Positions 24,712-34,516 of a stretch of 64,000 bases of DNA are shown piece by piece (position 1 is the stretch's first letter; the number at the start of each line of letters is the position of its first letter). A program made the position numbers and the translations under genes. The notes under the pieces were generated by a model that was not told where the DNA came from, did no database searches, and was given only the letters and a program-made list of their open reading frames with translations. Source of the stretch: Brucella pituitosa. Its GTDB lineage: Bacteria > Pseudomonadota > Alphaproteobacteria > Rhizobiales > Rhizobiaceae. The stretch lies in contig NZ_PYSY02000002.1 in the NCBI RefSeq assembly GCF_003049685.1, positions 1,339,501 to 1,403,500 of the forward strand. Direction: 5' to 3'.

Positions 24712-24918
24712 ATGAAGCTCTACCGTTTCATCACTGGCCCGGACGATTCCGCATTCTGCCACCGCGTTACCGCAGCACTGAACAAGGGCTGGCAGCTTTA
24801 CGGCTCCCCAACCTATGCGTTCAACGCGGCAACCGGCGTTCTGCATTGCGGTCAGCCAGTGGTGAAGGAAGTTGATGGCGTCGACTATACGCCGGATATC
24901 AAACTCGGCGAATATTGA
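24712..24918 (+). CDS. DUF1737 small protein
   Basis: This 68-residue protein has the DUF1737 pattern: KLYRFITGPDDSAFCHRVTAALNKGWQLYGSPTYAF then an end with KEVDGVDYTP. GGAAGAAAG precedes the ATG at 24712. Its function is unknown; members often lie beside or are fused to metabolic enzymes. Its stop overlaps the next start (TGATG at 24916-24920), so it is coupled to the glyoxalase-fold gene. Confidence 0.8.
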   Translation: MKLYRFITGPDDSAFCHRVTAALNKGWQLYGSPTYAFNAATGVLHCGQPVVKEVDGVDYTPDIKLGEY

Positions 24919-25271
24919 TGGCCGTCCGCCGCATCGTATCCAATATAGCCGCCGATAATCTGTCGGCCGCGAAGCGTTTCTATGGAGACGTGCTGGAACT
25001 CGATGTGGTGATGGACCACGGCTGGATCGTGACCTATGCCGCTGATGCGGACGCGCGGGTGCAGATCAGCTTTGCCACCGAAGGCGGATCGGGCACGCCA
25101 GTGCCCGATCTTTCCATCGAGGTCGATGATGTTGATGCAGTGCTTGAGCGGATGACTGCTGCTGGCTTTGCTGTCGAATATGGACCGAGTGATGAAGAAT
25201 GGGGCGTGCGCCGTTTCTTTGTGCGTGATCCCTATGGACGTCTTGTGAATATTCTCAACCACAAGAACTGA
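24918..25271 (+). CDS. VOC/glyoxalase-superfamily protein
   Basis: The 117-residue protein is one vicinal-oxygen-chelate domain: IAADNLSAAKRFYGDVLELDVVMDHGW, then VPDLSIEVDDVDAVLERMTAAGFAV and the closing VRRFFVRDPYGRLVNILNH. The fold works as a dimer. Typical metal ligands are only partly visible, so it could be a glyoxalase, a dioxygenase-like enzyme or a bleomycin-type binding protein. It starts at an ATG that overlaps the DUF1737 stop by one base. A terminator follows at once. Confidence 0.82.
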   Translation: MAVRRIVSNIAADNLSAAKRFYGDVLELDVVMDHGWIVTYAADADARVQISFATEGGSGTPVPDLSIEVDDVDAVLERMTAAGFAVEYGPSDEEWGVRRFFVRDPYGRLVNILNHKN

Positions 25272-25295
25272 AAAGGCCGGTTCCCCGGCCTTTTT
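25271..25295 (+). terminator. Terminator after the glyoxalase-fold gene
   Basis: GGCCGG (25275-25280) pairs with CCGGCC (25285-25290), flanked by AAAA and TTTTT; it can act in both directions and probably also ends the convergent M3 peptidase gene. Confidence 0.88.
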
Positions 25296-25308
25296 CATTG
25301 AGATACTC

Positions 25309-27360
25309 TTAATTTAACCCACGTTTTTCAATCATCGCGTCGGGCGTCGGCATCTTGCCGCGGAAGGCTTTGTAAAGCTCTTCCGGATCGCGGCTGCCTC
25401 CGGCAGAATAGATATATTGTTTGAGCTTTGCCGCGAGTTCCGGGTTGAAGGCATCGCCGGTTTCTTCAAATGCCGAGAATGCATCGGCATCCAGCACTTC
25501 CGACCACATGTAGGAATAGTAGCCGGCTGAGTAGCCGTCACCGGAGAAGACATGGGTGAAGTGTGGTGTGCGATGACGCATGATGATCGCGTCAGGCATC
25601 GACAATTTTTTCAGCGTTGCAGCCTCAAAAGCCAATGGGTCCGCAATCTTTTCCTTGCCCGTATGAAATGCCATATCGACAAGTGCTGACGAGGTGAATT
25701 CGACCGTGTTGAACCCTGCATTGAACGAGCGGGCCGCGAGCACCTTGTCGAGCAGCGCCTTTGGCATCGCTTCGCCCGTGCGATAATGCACGGCATACTT
25801 TTCCAAAACGGCTGGCACGGTCAGCCAATGCTCATAGAGCTGCGATGGCAGTTCGACAAAGTCGCGCGAAACGGCGGTGCCGGAAACTGCTGGCCAGGTC
25901 ACATCCGACAGAAGCCCATGCAGCGCATGGCCGAACTCATGGAACAATGTGCGCGCGTCGTCCAGCGAAAGCAGCGCTGGTTCACCGGCCTTGGGTTTTG
26001 CAAAATTCATCACATTGTAGATGATCGGCTTTTGCCCGGCATCGAGCTTATGGCTTGATTGCAATGCGCTCATCCATGCACCGGAGCGCTTGGAGGTGCG
26101 GGCGAAATAGTCGCCGAGGAAAAGACCGCGTTCGCTGCCATCGGCATTCAGGACATGAAACACCCTTACGTCCGGATGCCATGTGGTGATGCCTTTCTTC
26201 TCCTCGAAACGGATGCCGAAAAGACGGGTCGCCACATCGAAGCTTGCTTCAATGATTTTTTCGAGCTGCAGATATGGCTTCAATTCCGCCTCATCGAACG
26301 CGAAACGTTCAGCACGAAGCTTTTCCGCATAAAAGCGCCAGTCCCACGGCGCAACCTTGTGGTTTCCACCATTGGCTACAATCAGCCGTTCAAGTTCGGT
26401 TTCTTCTTCATGCGCTTTGGCGCGGGCCTTGTCCCAGACAGGCTCGAGCAGATCCATAACGGCTTTCGGCGTTTTGGCCATGGTGTCGTCGAGCTTGTAG
26501 GCGGCAAAGTTGGCGTAACCGAGCAAGTGTGCCTTGCGCTCACGCAGTTCCACCATTTCGCGCACAATCTCGCGATTGTCGGTCTCGCCGCCATTTTCGC
26601 CGCGCTTGCCCCATGCGTTAAAGGCCTGTTCGCGCAATTCGCGGTTTTCCGAGAAGGAAAGGAACGGTTCGACAATCGAACGTGACAGCGTAACCGCCCA
26701 TGCGTCGGGCTGACCGCGCTCTGCTGCCGCACTTTGCATGGCGTTTTTGAGGAAATCTGGAAGGCCTGCGAGATCAGCTTCATCCGTGATGAAAAGCGCC
26801 CAACTTGATTCATCCTTCAGCACGTTCTGGCCGAAGCGCGCACCAAGCCCGGCAAGCTTTTCATTGATGCCCGCCAGTTCCTTCTTGCCAGCTTCATCAA
26901 GCCTGGCACCGGAACGAACAAACCCTTTCCAGGTTTTTTCCAGCACGCGCTTGGTTTCGATATCCAGATCAAGATGGTCGCGATTTTCATAAAGCGCATC
27001 GATGCGCGCAAACAATTTAGGGTCCATCATGATGCGGGAGTAGTGCCGCGACATTTTTGGAGCGATCTCGCGCTCCAGCGCCTGGATATCATCATTGCTG
27101 TGCGCGCCAGCGCGCATCCAGAAAACCGAAGATACGCGGTCGAGGGATTTGCCAGTTAGCTGCAAAGCCTTGAGCGTATTTTCAATAGTTGGCTCAGTGG
27201 TTTCATTGGCAATGGCTTCCACTTCGGCAAGATCTTCCGCAAGTGCAGCCTCGAATGCGGGTGCGAAATCATCATCCTTGAACGCAGCGAAATCCGGCAA
27301 CCCCAGAGGTCCATTCCATTCGGTCAGTGCGTGATTATAGGTGGGCTTGTCGGACATCAT
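25309..27360 (-). CDS. M3-family zinc oligopeptidase (peptidyl-dipeptidase Dcp / oligopeptidase A type)
   Basis: The 683-residue cytosolic enzyme has the thimet-oligopeptidase fold. The zinc site is DARTLFHEFGHALHGLLSD at about residues 460-478, with the third ligand Glu in the downstream RDFVELPSQLYEHW. PrlC/Dcp-like stretches include LPDFAAFKDDDFAPAFEAAL at the start and FSGDGYSAGYYSYMWSEVLDADAF near the end. The enzyme degrades short peptides in the cytosol. ATG 27360 is preferred to a TTG at 27375. It is the terminal gene before a likely bidirectional terminator. Whether it is Dcp or OpdA type cannot be fixed by eye. Confidence 0.9.
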   Translation of the reverse strand: MMSDKPTYNHALTEWNGPLGLPDFAAFKDDDFAPAFEAALAEDLAEVEAIANETTEPTIENTLKALQLTGKSLDRVSSVFWMRAGAHSNDDIQALEREIAPKMSRHYSRIMMDPKLFARIDALYENRDHLDLDIETKRVLEKTWKGFVRSGARLDEAGKKELAGINEKLAGLGARFGQNVLKDESSWALFITDEADLAGLPDFLKNAMQSAAAERGQPDAWAVTLSRSIVEPFLSFSENRELREQAFNAWGKRGENGGETDNREIVREMVELRERKAHLLGYANFAAYKLDDTMAKTPKAVMDLLEPVWDKARAKAHEEETELERLIVANGGNHKVAPWDWRFYAEKLRAERFAFDEAELKPYLQLEKIIEASFDVATRLFGIRFEEKKGITTWHPDVRVFHVLNADGSERGLFLGDYFARTSKRSGAWMSALQSSHKLDAGQKPIIYNVMNFAKPKAGEPALLSLDDARTLFHEFGHALHGLLSDVTWPAVSGTAVSRDFVELPSQLYEHWLTVPAVLEKYAVHYRTGEAMPKALLDKVLAARSFNAGFNTVEFTSSALVDMAFHTGKEKIADPLAFEAATLKKLSMPDAIIMRHRTPHFTHVFSGDGYSAGYYSYMWSEVLDADAFSAFEETGDAFNPELAAKLKQYIYSAGGSRDPEELYKAFRGKMPTPDAMIEKRGLN

Positions 27361-27615
27361 AAAACTCTCGCTCAAATGAATTCGATATTCACCAGACTTA
27401 GGAGCTCAATGACAGCGGGGCAAGGGTGTTTCCTAAGCTTTCGGTCTGAATGAGCGTTCTGCGGGTGGGCCTTTGCTTGACCGTGCCCCATGCAGAGAAT
27501 AGGGATGAAAGACGGCTTGCTCTCATGAAAATGTGGGTACTTAATTTTCCTCAAAGATTAGGCCTTGGGTTGCGGGTTTCCACCGCTGTCTGGCCGAGAG
27601 CGATTGTAGCAATCC

Positions 27616-28839
27616 ATGAATGTGGCGCCTGATCATCACACCGCCCAGGATGCAAAGCCAGTGATGAGCGAATTGCGGGTCGGCGTTATTGGTGGTCTTC
27701 TGGCCGCACTGGGCCTCATGTCGATGGCGCTCTATACGCCAGCCATGACCGAGATTGTTCATGCCTTTGGCACGACAGAAGCGATGGTGAAGCTCACCAT
27801 ATCGGTCTATCTCGCAGGCTTTTGCTTTTCGCAGCTTATCTGCGGGCCGTTGTCGGACGGCTTCGGGCGAAGGCCCATCACGATCGCCTTCATGGTGATT
27901 TACCTTGCTGCCAGCATCCTCGCTCTATTCGCAACGACCATCGATATGCTGTTGGTGGCACGGTTTCTGCAAGGCGTGGGAGCGGCTGTAGGGGTTACGA
28001 TTTCACGCGCAATCGTGCGTGATCTTTTCACCCATGAGGCATCGGCCCGTGTGATGAACCTCATAGGCATTGTCATTGCAGTGGGACCGGCTGTGGCGCC
28101 GACATTGGGTGGTCTCACCATGGAGCTCTTCGGCTGGCAGGCAATTTTCATCGTAATGGTCTGCCTGGGCATTCTGGTCGTCCTGATGGCGATCTTCATC
28201 ATCAAGGAAACGGTCACTCGTGATCTTAGCCGGATTCGACCGAATGAACTGCTGCGCTCTTACCGCACACTGCTGACCAGCCGCCAATTCATTTACGCTA
28301 GCCTTGGGGTCGGCGGTACGACTGGCGGGTTATACACGGCGGCGACCATTCTGCCCTTCATCCTGATGGGACGCGTGGGGATGACGGCCACACAATTTGG
28401 CATGGGACTGCTTCTGCAAACGAGCTGTTATTTTGCGGGCAGTCTGTTGTTTCGGCGGTTGATGCAGGCCTATCGTCCCCGACAGCTGGCCGCGGCCGGA
28501 TATGTCGCCATGGTCATTGCCAGTATTCTTATCGCAACGCTGCTGCGCATTTTCGAGCCATTCTATTTGCTCGTGATGTTGCCGATGGCGCTCTTTGCTT
28601 TCGGCGTTGCTCTGGTGATGCCTGTGATGACGTCAGCGGGCATGGCGCCGTTTCCCAAAATGGCGGGTGCTGCATCCGCAATGATGGGTTTCTTTCAAAT
28701 GGGAGGCGGGCTTGCCGGCGGTGCAATCGCGGCTCTTATGGGTGATCCGGTCATTGCTTTTGCAACGCTGATTCCGGCTCTTGGCTTCATTGCCGCGATT
28801 GCTTTTCTGCTGTGGTTGCGTTTGCAGCAGACAAGTTAA
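27616..28839 (+). CDS. MFS drug-resistance exporter of the Bcr/CflA type
   Basis: The 407-residue protein has twelve hydrophobic segments. The DHA1 motif A is GPLSDGFGRRPI near residue 76, motif B-like RFLQGVGAAVGVTISRAIVRDLF near 117, and motif C IGIVIAVGPAVAPTLGG. These place it with Bcr/CflA exporters (bicyclomycin, sulfonamide, amphenicols). Related alphaproteobacterial proteins are common and their drugs are mostly unknown. It has a long upstream spacer and no close neighbour, so it is monocistronic. Confidence 0.87.
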   Translation: MNVAPDHHTAQDAKPVMSELRVGVIGGLLAALGLMSMALYTPAMTEIVHAFGTTEAMVKLTISVYLAGFCFSQLICGPLSDGFGRRPITIAFMVIYLAASILALFATTIDMLLVARFLQGVGAAVGVTISRAIVRDLFTHEASARVMNLIGIVIAVGPAVAPTLGGLTMELFGWQAIFIVMVCLGILVVLMAIFIIKETVTRDLSRIRPNELLRSYRTLLTSRQFIYASLGVGGTTGGLYTAATILPFILMGRVGMTATQFGMGLLLQTSCYFAGSLLFRRLMQAYRPRQLAAAGYVAMVIASILIATLLRIFEPFYLLVMLPMALFAFGVALVMPVMTSAGMAPFPKMAGAASAMMGFFQMGGGLAGGAIAALMGDPVIAFATLIPALGFIAAIAFLLWLRLQQTS

Positions 28840-29079
28840 AACCAAATATGAAAAAGCTTTCATCATCGTTCGCCGGGGCTTGACTTTGATTGCCGCCGGG
28901 CGCACATGACCCACGCAGCCGCATTTTCTTTGGCTGCATTTCAACCGGAGTCTTATTCTCTTATGCCAAGCGACAGTCACAGTCGATTGTTTCAGCCGTC
29001 AAGGCAGTTCGTGATCTGATCGCTTGAGGTCAGCTTGCACGGTCTGTCTTCGACGGCGGATCGACAGAAAGGCAAGCCC

Positions 29080-30477
29080 ATGACCGGCCTTAAGCCCGAC
29101 AACAACTTCGTCTCTGAAGTGCTCAATGTTGCCGACCTCCCTGCTGCAGCAATTGCCAGCCGCCTCGCCGATATTCGTACGGGCGATGCGGTCGAAATCG
29201 TCAATGAACTGGATGCCGATGATGCAATCCCAGTCATCGCTCAGCTCTCCCACGAAGACGCTATCCGCCTGCTTGATCAGCCGGAGCTGGAACGTGCGAC
29301 CGAAATTTTGGCAACGCTTCCGCCAAATACCGCCAGCCTGTTGCTCGATGGTATGTCCGCCGACCGTGCAACCGACGTCTTTCAGGAACTGGAAGATGCC
29401 GATCGTGCACGTCTGTTTCCCATTCTTGCGCCTGAAACCAAGGCCGCGCTGAAGAAGCTCATGGGCTATCCGCCGAACACGGCTGGTAGCTTGATGACCA
29501 TCGAATTCATCACTGTGCCTTCCAATTGGAATGTCGGGCAGACGCTCGACCATATCCGCAAGGTCGAGCGCACGCGTGAGACTGTTTACGCAATCTATGT
29601 GGTTGATCCACAAAGCCGCGTTTTGCTGGGTGTTGTCAGTTTGCGCCGTCTGATCATTCGTGAGCTGGACGAGCCGATCCTGTCTCTTGCTCGTGATGAT
29701 GATCCGATCACGATCTCGCCACATGCGGATCGCGAGGATGTCGCGCGTCTGTTCCGTAAGCACGACTTGTTGGCCGTTCCTGTCGTTGATGACAGCCGCC
29801 ACATCATCGGCATTGTAACTGTCGATGATGTGCTGGATGCCATGACAGAAGAAGCCAGTGAAGACGCTTATCGCTTCGGTGGTATGGAGGCGCTTGACAA
29901 ACCTTATATGCGTATCGGCTTTGGCGAGATGCTCAAGAAGCGTGCGGGCTGGCTCGGCATCCTGTTTCTGGGTGAAATGCTGACGGCAAGTGCCATGCAG
30001 CATTTTGAACTGGAATTGGAAAAAGCGCTCGTGCTGACGCTGTTCATTCCGCTCATCATGTCTTCGGGCGGCAATTCCGGCTCACAGGCAACGTCACTGA
30101 TCATCCGCGCGCTTGCACTTCAGGAAGTCAGGCTTAAAGACTGGTGGCGGGTCGCGATCCGCGAAGTGCCGACCGGTCTGGCACTGGGCAGCTTTCTGGG
30201 CTTGATCGGTATGGTGCGTATCGCGCTGTGGCAGAAGCTCGGTATTTACGATTACGGCGAGCACTGGATTCTGGTGGCCGCAACAGTCGGCATGGCGCTG
30301 GTCTGTATTGTGACATTCGGCTCGGTAACGGGTTCGATGCTGCCATTCATTCTCAAACGACTTGGGTTTGATCCAGCCAGTGCATCAGCACCTTTTGTTG
30401 CCACTTTGGTCGACGTGACGGGCCTTGTGATCTACTTCAGTGTTGCGCTGGTAATTTTGTCTGGAACGCTTTTATAG
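29080..30477 (+). CDS. mgtE: Magnesium transporter MgtE
   Basis: The 465-residue protein has an N-terminal helical MgtE_N domain (about 20-130, with LLDGMSADRATDVFQELEDADRARLF), two CBS domains (about 135-265) and five membrane helices at the end. In the last part, PLIMSSGGNSGSQATSLIIRALA is the pore/selectivity motif and PFVATLVDVTGLVIYF the closing helix. The cytosolic domains sense Mg2+ and gate the channel. The ATG at 29080 is preceded by AAAGGCAAG; a TTG at 29035 with GAGGT would add 15 residues. The 240-bp spacer upstream holds no Mg2+ riboswitch I can recognise. Confidence 0.94.
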   Translation: MTGLKPDNNFVSEVLNVADLPAAAIASRLADIRTGDAVEIVNELDADDAIPVIAQLSHEDAIRLLDQPELERATEILATLPPNTASLLLDGMSADRATDVFQELEDADRARLFPILAPETKAALKKLMGYPPNTAGSLMTIEFITVPSNWNVGQTLDHIRKVERTRETVYAIYVVDPQSRVLLGVVSLRRLIIRELDEPILSLARDDDPITISPHADREDVARLFRKHDLLAVPVVDDSRHIIGIVTVDDVLDAMTEEASEDAYRFGGMEALDKPYMRIGFGEMLKKRAGWLGILFLGEMLTASAMQHFELELEKALVLTLFIPLIMSSGGNSGSQATSLIIRALALQEVRLKDWWRVAIREVPTGLALGSFLGLIGMVRIALWQKLGIYDYGEHWILVAATVGMALVCIVTFGSVTGSMLPFILKRLGFDPASASAPFVATLVDVTGLVIYFSVALVILSGTLL

Positions 30478-30548
30478 GCCTGGCCGACAAAAAACTGTCA
30501 GAATGGCAGTGTAAAAAAGCAAATAAATCCGGCCTTTTCGGGTTAATT

Positions 30549-30577
30549 GAGGGGCAGTTTCGCGCTGCCCCTTTCTA
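30549..30577 (+). terminator. Terminator of mgtE
   Basis: AGGGGCAG (30550-30557) pairs with CTGCCCCT (30565-30572), followed by TTCT. Confidence 0.75.
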
Positions 30578-30666
30578 AAACGCAAAAAAACCTGTAAGAG
30601 CGCCCCATTGATTTTCCGTGCATCCATCTTGGCGCGGCTCCCAACTCATATAGAAGTGATCTCCAT

Positions 30667-32493
30667 ATGGAATTGCGTAATATCGCTATTATCGCACACG
30701 TCGATCATGGCAAAACCACACTGGTCGACGAACTGCTGAAGCAGTCCGGCTCTTTCCGTGACAATCAGCGCGTTGCAGAACGCATGATGGACTCCAACGA
30801 TATCGAGCGCGAGCGCGGCATCACCATTCTCGCCAAGGCAACTTCGGTTGTCTGGAAGAACACCCGCATCAACATCGTCGATACGCCAGGCCACGCCGAC
30901 TTCGGCGGTGAAGTTGAGCGTATTCTTTCGATGGTGGACGGTGCTATCGTTCTCGTTGACGCCGCTGAAGGCCCAATGCCACAGACGAAGTTCGTCGTTG
31001 GCAAGGCGCTCAAGGTTGGCCTGAAGCCAATCGTCGCGATCAACAAGATCGACCGTCCGGATGGCCGTCATGAAGAAGTCATCAACGAAGTCTTCGACCT
31101 CTTCGCCAATCTCGATGCCACCGACGAACAGCTCGACTTCCCGGTTCTTTACGGTTCGGGCCGTAACGGCTGGATGGCGCTGAACCCGGAAGGTCCGCAG
31201 GACGAAGGTCTGGCTCCGCTGTTCGATCTGGTTCTCAAGCACGTTCCGCAGCCTAAGGTTGCTGAAGGTCCGTTCAGCATGATCGGTACGATCCTTGAAG
31301 CCGATCCATTCCTTGGCCGCATCATCACTGGTCGTATTCATTCGGGCTCGATCAAGTCGAACCAGGCCGTCAAGGTTCTTGGTCAGGACGGTTCGCTTCT
31401 GGAAACTGGTCGTATTTCGAAGATCCTTGCGTTCCGCGGTATTGAGCGCCAGGCAATCGATGAAGCCCATGCAGGCGACATCGTTGCGATTGCTGGTCTT
31501 TCCAAGGGTACGGTTGCTGACACATTCTGCGATCCTACGGTAAGTGTGCCGCTTGAAGCACAGCCAATCGATCCGCCAACAGTGACCATGTCCTTCATCG
31601 TCAATGACAGCCCATATGCTGGCACCGAAGGCGACAAGGTAACGAGCCGCGTTATCCGCGACCGTCTGATGAAAGAAGCTGAGGGCAATGTTGCGCTCAA
31701 GATCGAAGAATCAAGCGAGAAGGATTCCTTCTTCGTTTCCGGCCGCGGTGAATTGCAGCTTGCTGTTCTGATCGAAAACATGCGCCGTGAAGGCTTCGAG
31801 CTTGGCGTTTCGCGTCCGCGCGTCGTCATGAAAGAAGGCGAAAACGGCGAAATGCTCGAGCCGGTCGAAGAAGTCGTCATCGACGTTGATGAAGAATATT
31901 CCGGCACCGTTGTTCAGAAGATGTCCGAGCGCAAGGCCGAAATGGTCGAGCTGCGTCCGTCGGGTGGCAATCGCGTACGCATGGTCTTCTACGCACCGAC
32001 CCGTGGTCTTATCGGCTATCAGTCGGAACTTCTGACCGATACCCGCGGCACGGCGATCATGAACCGTTTGTTCCATGATTATCAGCCATACAAGGGCGAA
32101 ATCGCTGGCCGTAACAATGGCGTTCTGATTTCCAACGATCAGGGTGAAGCAGTTGCCTACGCTCTCTTCAACCTTGAAGATCGTGGTCCAATGATCATTG
32201 ACGCTGGCGTCAAGGTTTATCAGGGCATGCTGATCGGCATTCACAGCCGCGATAACGATCTTGAAGTCAACGTATTGAAGGGCAAGAAGCTCACCAACGT
32301 TCGCGCCTCGGGCAAGGACGAAGCCGTTAAGCTGACGCCTCCGATCCGTATGACACTGGAACGCGCTCTGTCGTGGATTCAGGACGACGAACTGGTTGAA
32401 GTGACGCCAAAGTCGATCCGCCTGCGCAAGCTCTATCTTGATCCAAATGAACGCAAGCGCTTTGAAAAGAGCGGCAAGTCGAGCGTTGCTTGA
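30667..32493 (+). CDS. typA: Ribosome-associated GTPase TypA/BipA
   Basis: The 608-residue translational GTPase has G1 AHVDHGKTT (10-18), G2 ERERGITI, G3 [11 protein letters not shown]4 NKIDRPDGR, then an EF-Tu-like domain 2, EF-G-like domains III and V, and the TypA-specific C-terminal part with [14 protein letters not shown] and [16 protein letters not shown]. TypA binds ribosomes under stress and assists large-subunit assembly and translation of certain mRNAs. The ribosome site is weak. Codon use is strongly optimised (frequent GGT, GAA and AAG), consistent with high expression. It is monocistronic with its own terminator. Confidence 0.97.
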   Translation: MELRNIAIIAHVDHGKTTLVDELLKQSGSFRDNQRVAERMMDSNDIERERGITILAKATSVVWKNTRINIVDTPGHADFGGEVERILSMVDGAIVLVDAAEGPMPQTKFVVGKALKVGLKPIVAINKIDRPDGRHEEVINEVFDLFANLDATDEQLDFPVLYGSGRNGWMALNPEGPQDEGLAPLFDLVLKHVPQPKVAEGPFSMIGTILEADPFLGRIITGRIHSGSIKSNQAVKVLGQDGSLLETGRISKILAFRGIERQAIDEAHAGDIVAIAGLSKGTVADTFCDPTVSVPLEAQPIDPPTVTMSFIVNDSPYAGTEGDKVTSRVIRDRLMKEAEGNVALKIEESSEKDSFFVSGRGELQLAVLIENMRREGFELGVSRPRVVMKEGENGEMLEPVEEVVIDVDEEYSGTVVQKMSERKAEMVELRPSGGNRVRMVFYAPTRGLIGYQSELLTDTRGTAIMNRLFHDYQPYKGEIAGRNNGVLISNDQGEAVAYALFNLEDRGPMIIDAGVKVYQGMLIGIHSRDNDLEVNVLKGKKLTNVRASGKDEAVKLTPPIRMTLERALSWIQDDELVEVTPKSIRLRKLYLDPNERKRFEKSGKSSVA

Positions 32494-32511
32494 TCTGCTT
32501 GATTTACAGAA

Positions 32512-32538
32512 GAACGGCGCCTTCGGGCGCCGTTTTTG
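32512..32538 (+). terminator. Terminator of typA
   Basis: ACGGCGCC (32514-32521) pairs with GGCGCCGT (32526-32533) around a TTCG tetraloop, followed by TTTT. Confidence 0.93.
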
Positions 32539-32539
32539 T

Positions 32540-32699
32540 TTCAAATTTTATGTAATGTTGTAATTAGTATAAGTGATAAATGTTTTAGATAATTATAATA
32601 TAAATATGAAATTCTTATTTTATTTGCCTATTTATGATTTTTGTTGTTCTTTTTGATGGGTAAGGCAAAATATTCCCCCATTTATAGGAATTACGACCC
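32540..32699. other. AT-rich spacer before the Tat amidohydrolase
   Basis: This 160-bp stretch is far richer in A and T than anything around it (for example TTAGATAATTATAATATAAA near 32585). It contains no gene. It should hold the promoter of the next gene; the base composition also resembles acquired DNA. Confidence 0.5.
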
Positions 32700-34472
32700 A
32701 TGTGTTTAGCCTGCAATCCCGGACTGATGACTGTATTTAAGCACACGACTTCACGACGCGACTTCCTTAAATACATGGGCGGTGCCGCCGCCGCGACCTT
32801 TGCCGCAACGGCGGTGGAGCCCGCAATGGCCAAGGGCAACTTGTCGAGTGCCAATGCTCCGGCCGATGTGATCTTCCGTCACGGAACCATTCTCACGCTC
32901 AATGCTGAAAGACCGGGGGCCGAAACACCGAACGTCGAGGCAATTGCGGTACGTGGAAACCGCATCCTTGCAGTCGGCACCGCAGAGCATGTCGACAAGT
33001 TTCGTGATAAAACCACGCGTATTGTAGAGCTGGATGGCAGAACGCTGATGCCGGGTCTGATCGATCCACATATGCATTCGGTCTTTGTCGTCATGGATGA
33101 CTGGATCGACGTCAGTCCCATCACCACGCCGACATTCGAGCAGGTCTGGAACATGTTGCGCAATGGCGTCAGCAAGGCCGGTGAAGGCGAATGGGTGCGC
33201 GCCAAGCAATTCGATCCTAGCATCACCAAGGGGGCTCATATCCCGACCTTGGCAGAGCTGGATGAGCTGGCACCGAACAATCCATTTTTCATGATGGAGA
33301 GCAACGGCCACATCGCTTATGCCAATAGCAAGGCCTTTGCGCTGATAGGCATCACCGATACGACGCCGAACCCTCCTGAGGCGCGTTACGTCAAAACACC
33401 CAACGGTCAATTGAGCGGTCGTCTTGAAGAGCCGCCTGCGTTCAATGCATTTATCGAGAAAATGCCCCTGCCTACGGCGGCTGACGTCTCGACCAGTATC
33501 CGGCGTATGCTCGATAAGGCTGCGTCGGTTGGCTGCACATCGCTGCATGACTGCGGTGTAGGAATGATGGCACCGGCGGAACATCTGGCACTGCTGGATC
33601 AGGTTATGTCGCAGAACCCGCCGATCCGATATCGCGGCATGCTGGTCTCGACCGCCATGGATCAGTGGGAGAAAATGAACATCAAACCGGGACGTGGCAG
33701 CGATCTTTATCGCTATGATGGCATCAAGGCCTGGGCGGACGGTTCCAATCAGGCCCGCACCGGCTATCAGCGTGAAAACTATCTCGGGACAAATGATCGT
33801 GGCGCGATGAACTATACGCCTGAACAGTTGACCGCTGCGGTCCGTCGTGCGCATCAGGGCGGCTGGCAGGTCGGTGTTCACGCCAATGGTGACGCGGCAA
33901 TCGATGCAACGATTGCAGCCTATGAAACGGTGTTGAAGGAAATGCCGCGTGATGATCATCGCCATCGCATTGAGCATTGCAGCGTCTTCCATCAGGATCA
34001 GATGCAAAAGGCAAAAGAGCTCGGGCTGCAACCCTCCTTTCTCATCGGACATGTGCGCTGGTGGGGCAAGGCCTTTCGTGACGAAATTCTTGGACCTGAT
34101 CGTGCGAAATTCTACGACCCATGTGCAACGGCGCTGGCTGAAGGCCTGCGTATTTCATTTCACTCTGACTGGAATGTGACGCCGATTGAACCGCTGCGCT
34201 ATGTCGAGGATGCTGTCGCACGTGTCATGAATGACGGGGGCGACGTGTTCTTTCCTGATGAGCGTATCCCTGTGGAGCAGGCGCTGCGCGCCGTAACCAT
34301 TGATGCGGCCTATCATTGCAGGATGGATGATATTGTCGGAAGTCTCGAAGAAGGCAAATGCGCTGATTTCGCGATTCTCGAAGAAGACCCGACGAAGGTT
34401 GAGCCGACGAAGATCAGCAAGATCAAGGTCAGTGAAACCTGGATGGATGGCCAGAAGCGCTATAGCGCCTGA
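32700..34472 (+). CDS. Tat-exported amidohydrolase family 3 protein (YtcJ-like)
   Basis: The 590-residue protein has a twin-arginine signal SRRDFLKYM (18-26) followed by a hydrophobic AAAATFAATA stretch, so the enzyme is exported folded. Ahead of the signal sits a CxxC pair (MCLACN). The mature enzyme is an amidohydrolase-3 barrel: LDGRTLMPGLIDPHMHS near 115 supplies the first metal His pair, HANGDAAID and HRIEHCSVF supply further His residues, and SDWNVTP the Asp. Family members hydrolyse N-substituted amides or formamides; the substrate is unknown. TAGGAA precedes the ATG, and an internal ATG at 32727 would remove the CxxC. An AT-rich spacer lies upstream. Confidence 0.87.
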   Translation: MCLACNPGLMTVFKHTTSRRDFLKYMGGAAAATFAATAVEPAMAKGNLSSANAPADVIFRHGTILTLNAERPGAETPNVEAIAVRGNRILAVGTAEHVDKFRDKTTRIVELDGRTLMPGLIDPHMHSVFVVMDDWIDVSPITTPTFEQVWNMLRNGVSKAGEGEWVRAKQFDPSITKGAHIPTLAELDELAPNNPFFMMESNGHIAYANSKAFALIGITDTTPNPPEARYVKTPNGQLSGRLEEPPAFNAFIEKMPLPTAADVSTSIRRMLDKAASVGCTSLHDCGVGMMAPAEHLALLDQVMSQNPPIRYRGMLVSTAMDQWEKMNIKPGRGSDLYRYDGIKAWADGSNQARTGYQRENYLGTNDRGAMNYTPEQLTAAVRRAHQGGWQVGVHANGDAAIDATIAAYETVLKEMPRDDHRHRIEHCSVFHQDQMQKAKELGLQPSFLIGHVRWWGKAFRDEILGPDRAKFYDPCATALAEGLRISFHSDWNVTPIEPLRYVEDAVARVMNDGGDVFFPDERIPVEQALRAVTIDAAYHCRMDDIVGSLEEGKCADFAILEEDPTKVEPTKISKIKVSETWMDGQKRYSA

Positions 34473-34480
34473 TTATAATA

Positions 34481-34514
34481 AAAAAGCGGCGGCAAACATG
34501 CCGCCGCTTTTTTT
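34481..34514. terminator. Bidirectional terminator between the amidohydrolase and the ABC operon
   Basis: GCGGCGGC (34486-34493) pairs with GCCGCCGC (34500-34507), with A runs on one side and T runs on the other, so it ends transcription from both sides. Confidence 0.9.
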
Positions 34515-34516
34515 GC

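Noticed and set aside
28840..29079. Mg2+ riboswitch ahead of mgtE
   Set aside because: I could not trace the conserved stems of an M-box or ykkC-type fold; the 240-bp spacer shows no clear structure.
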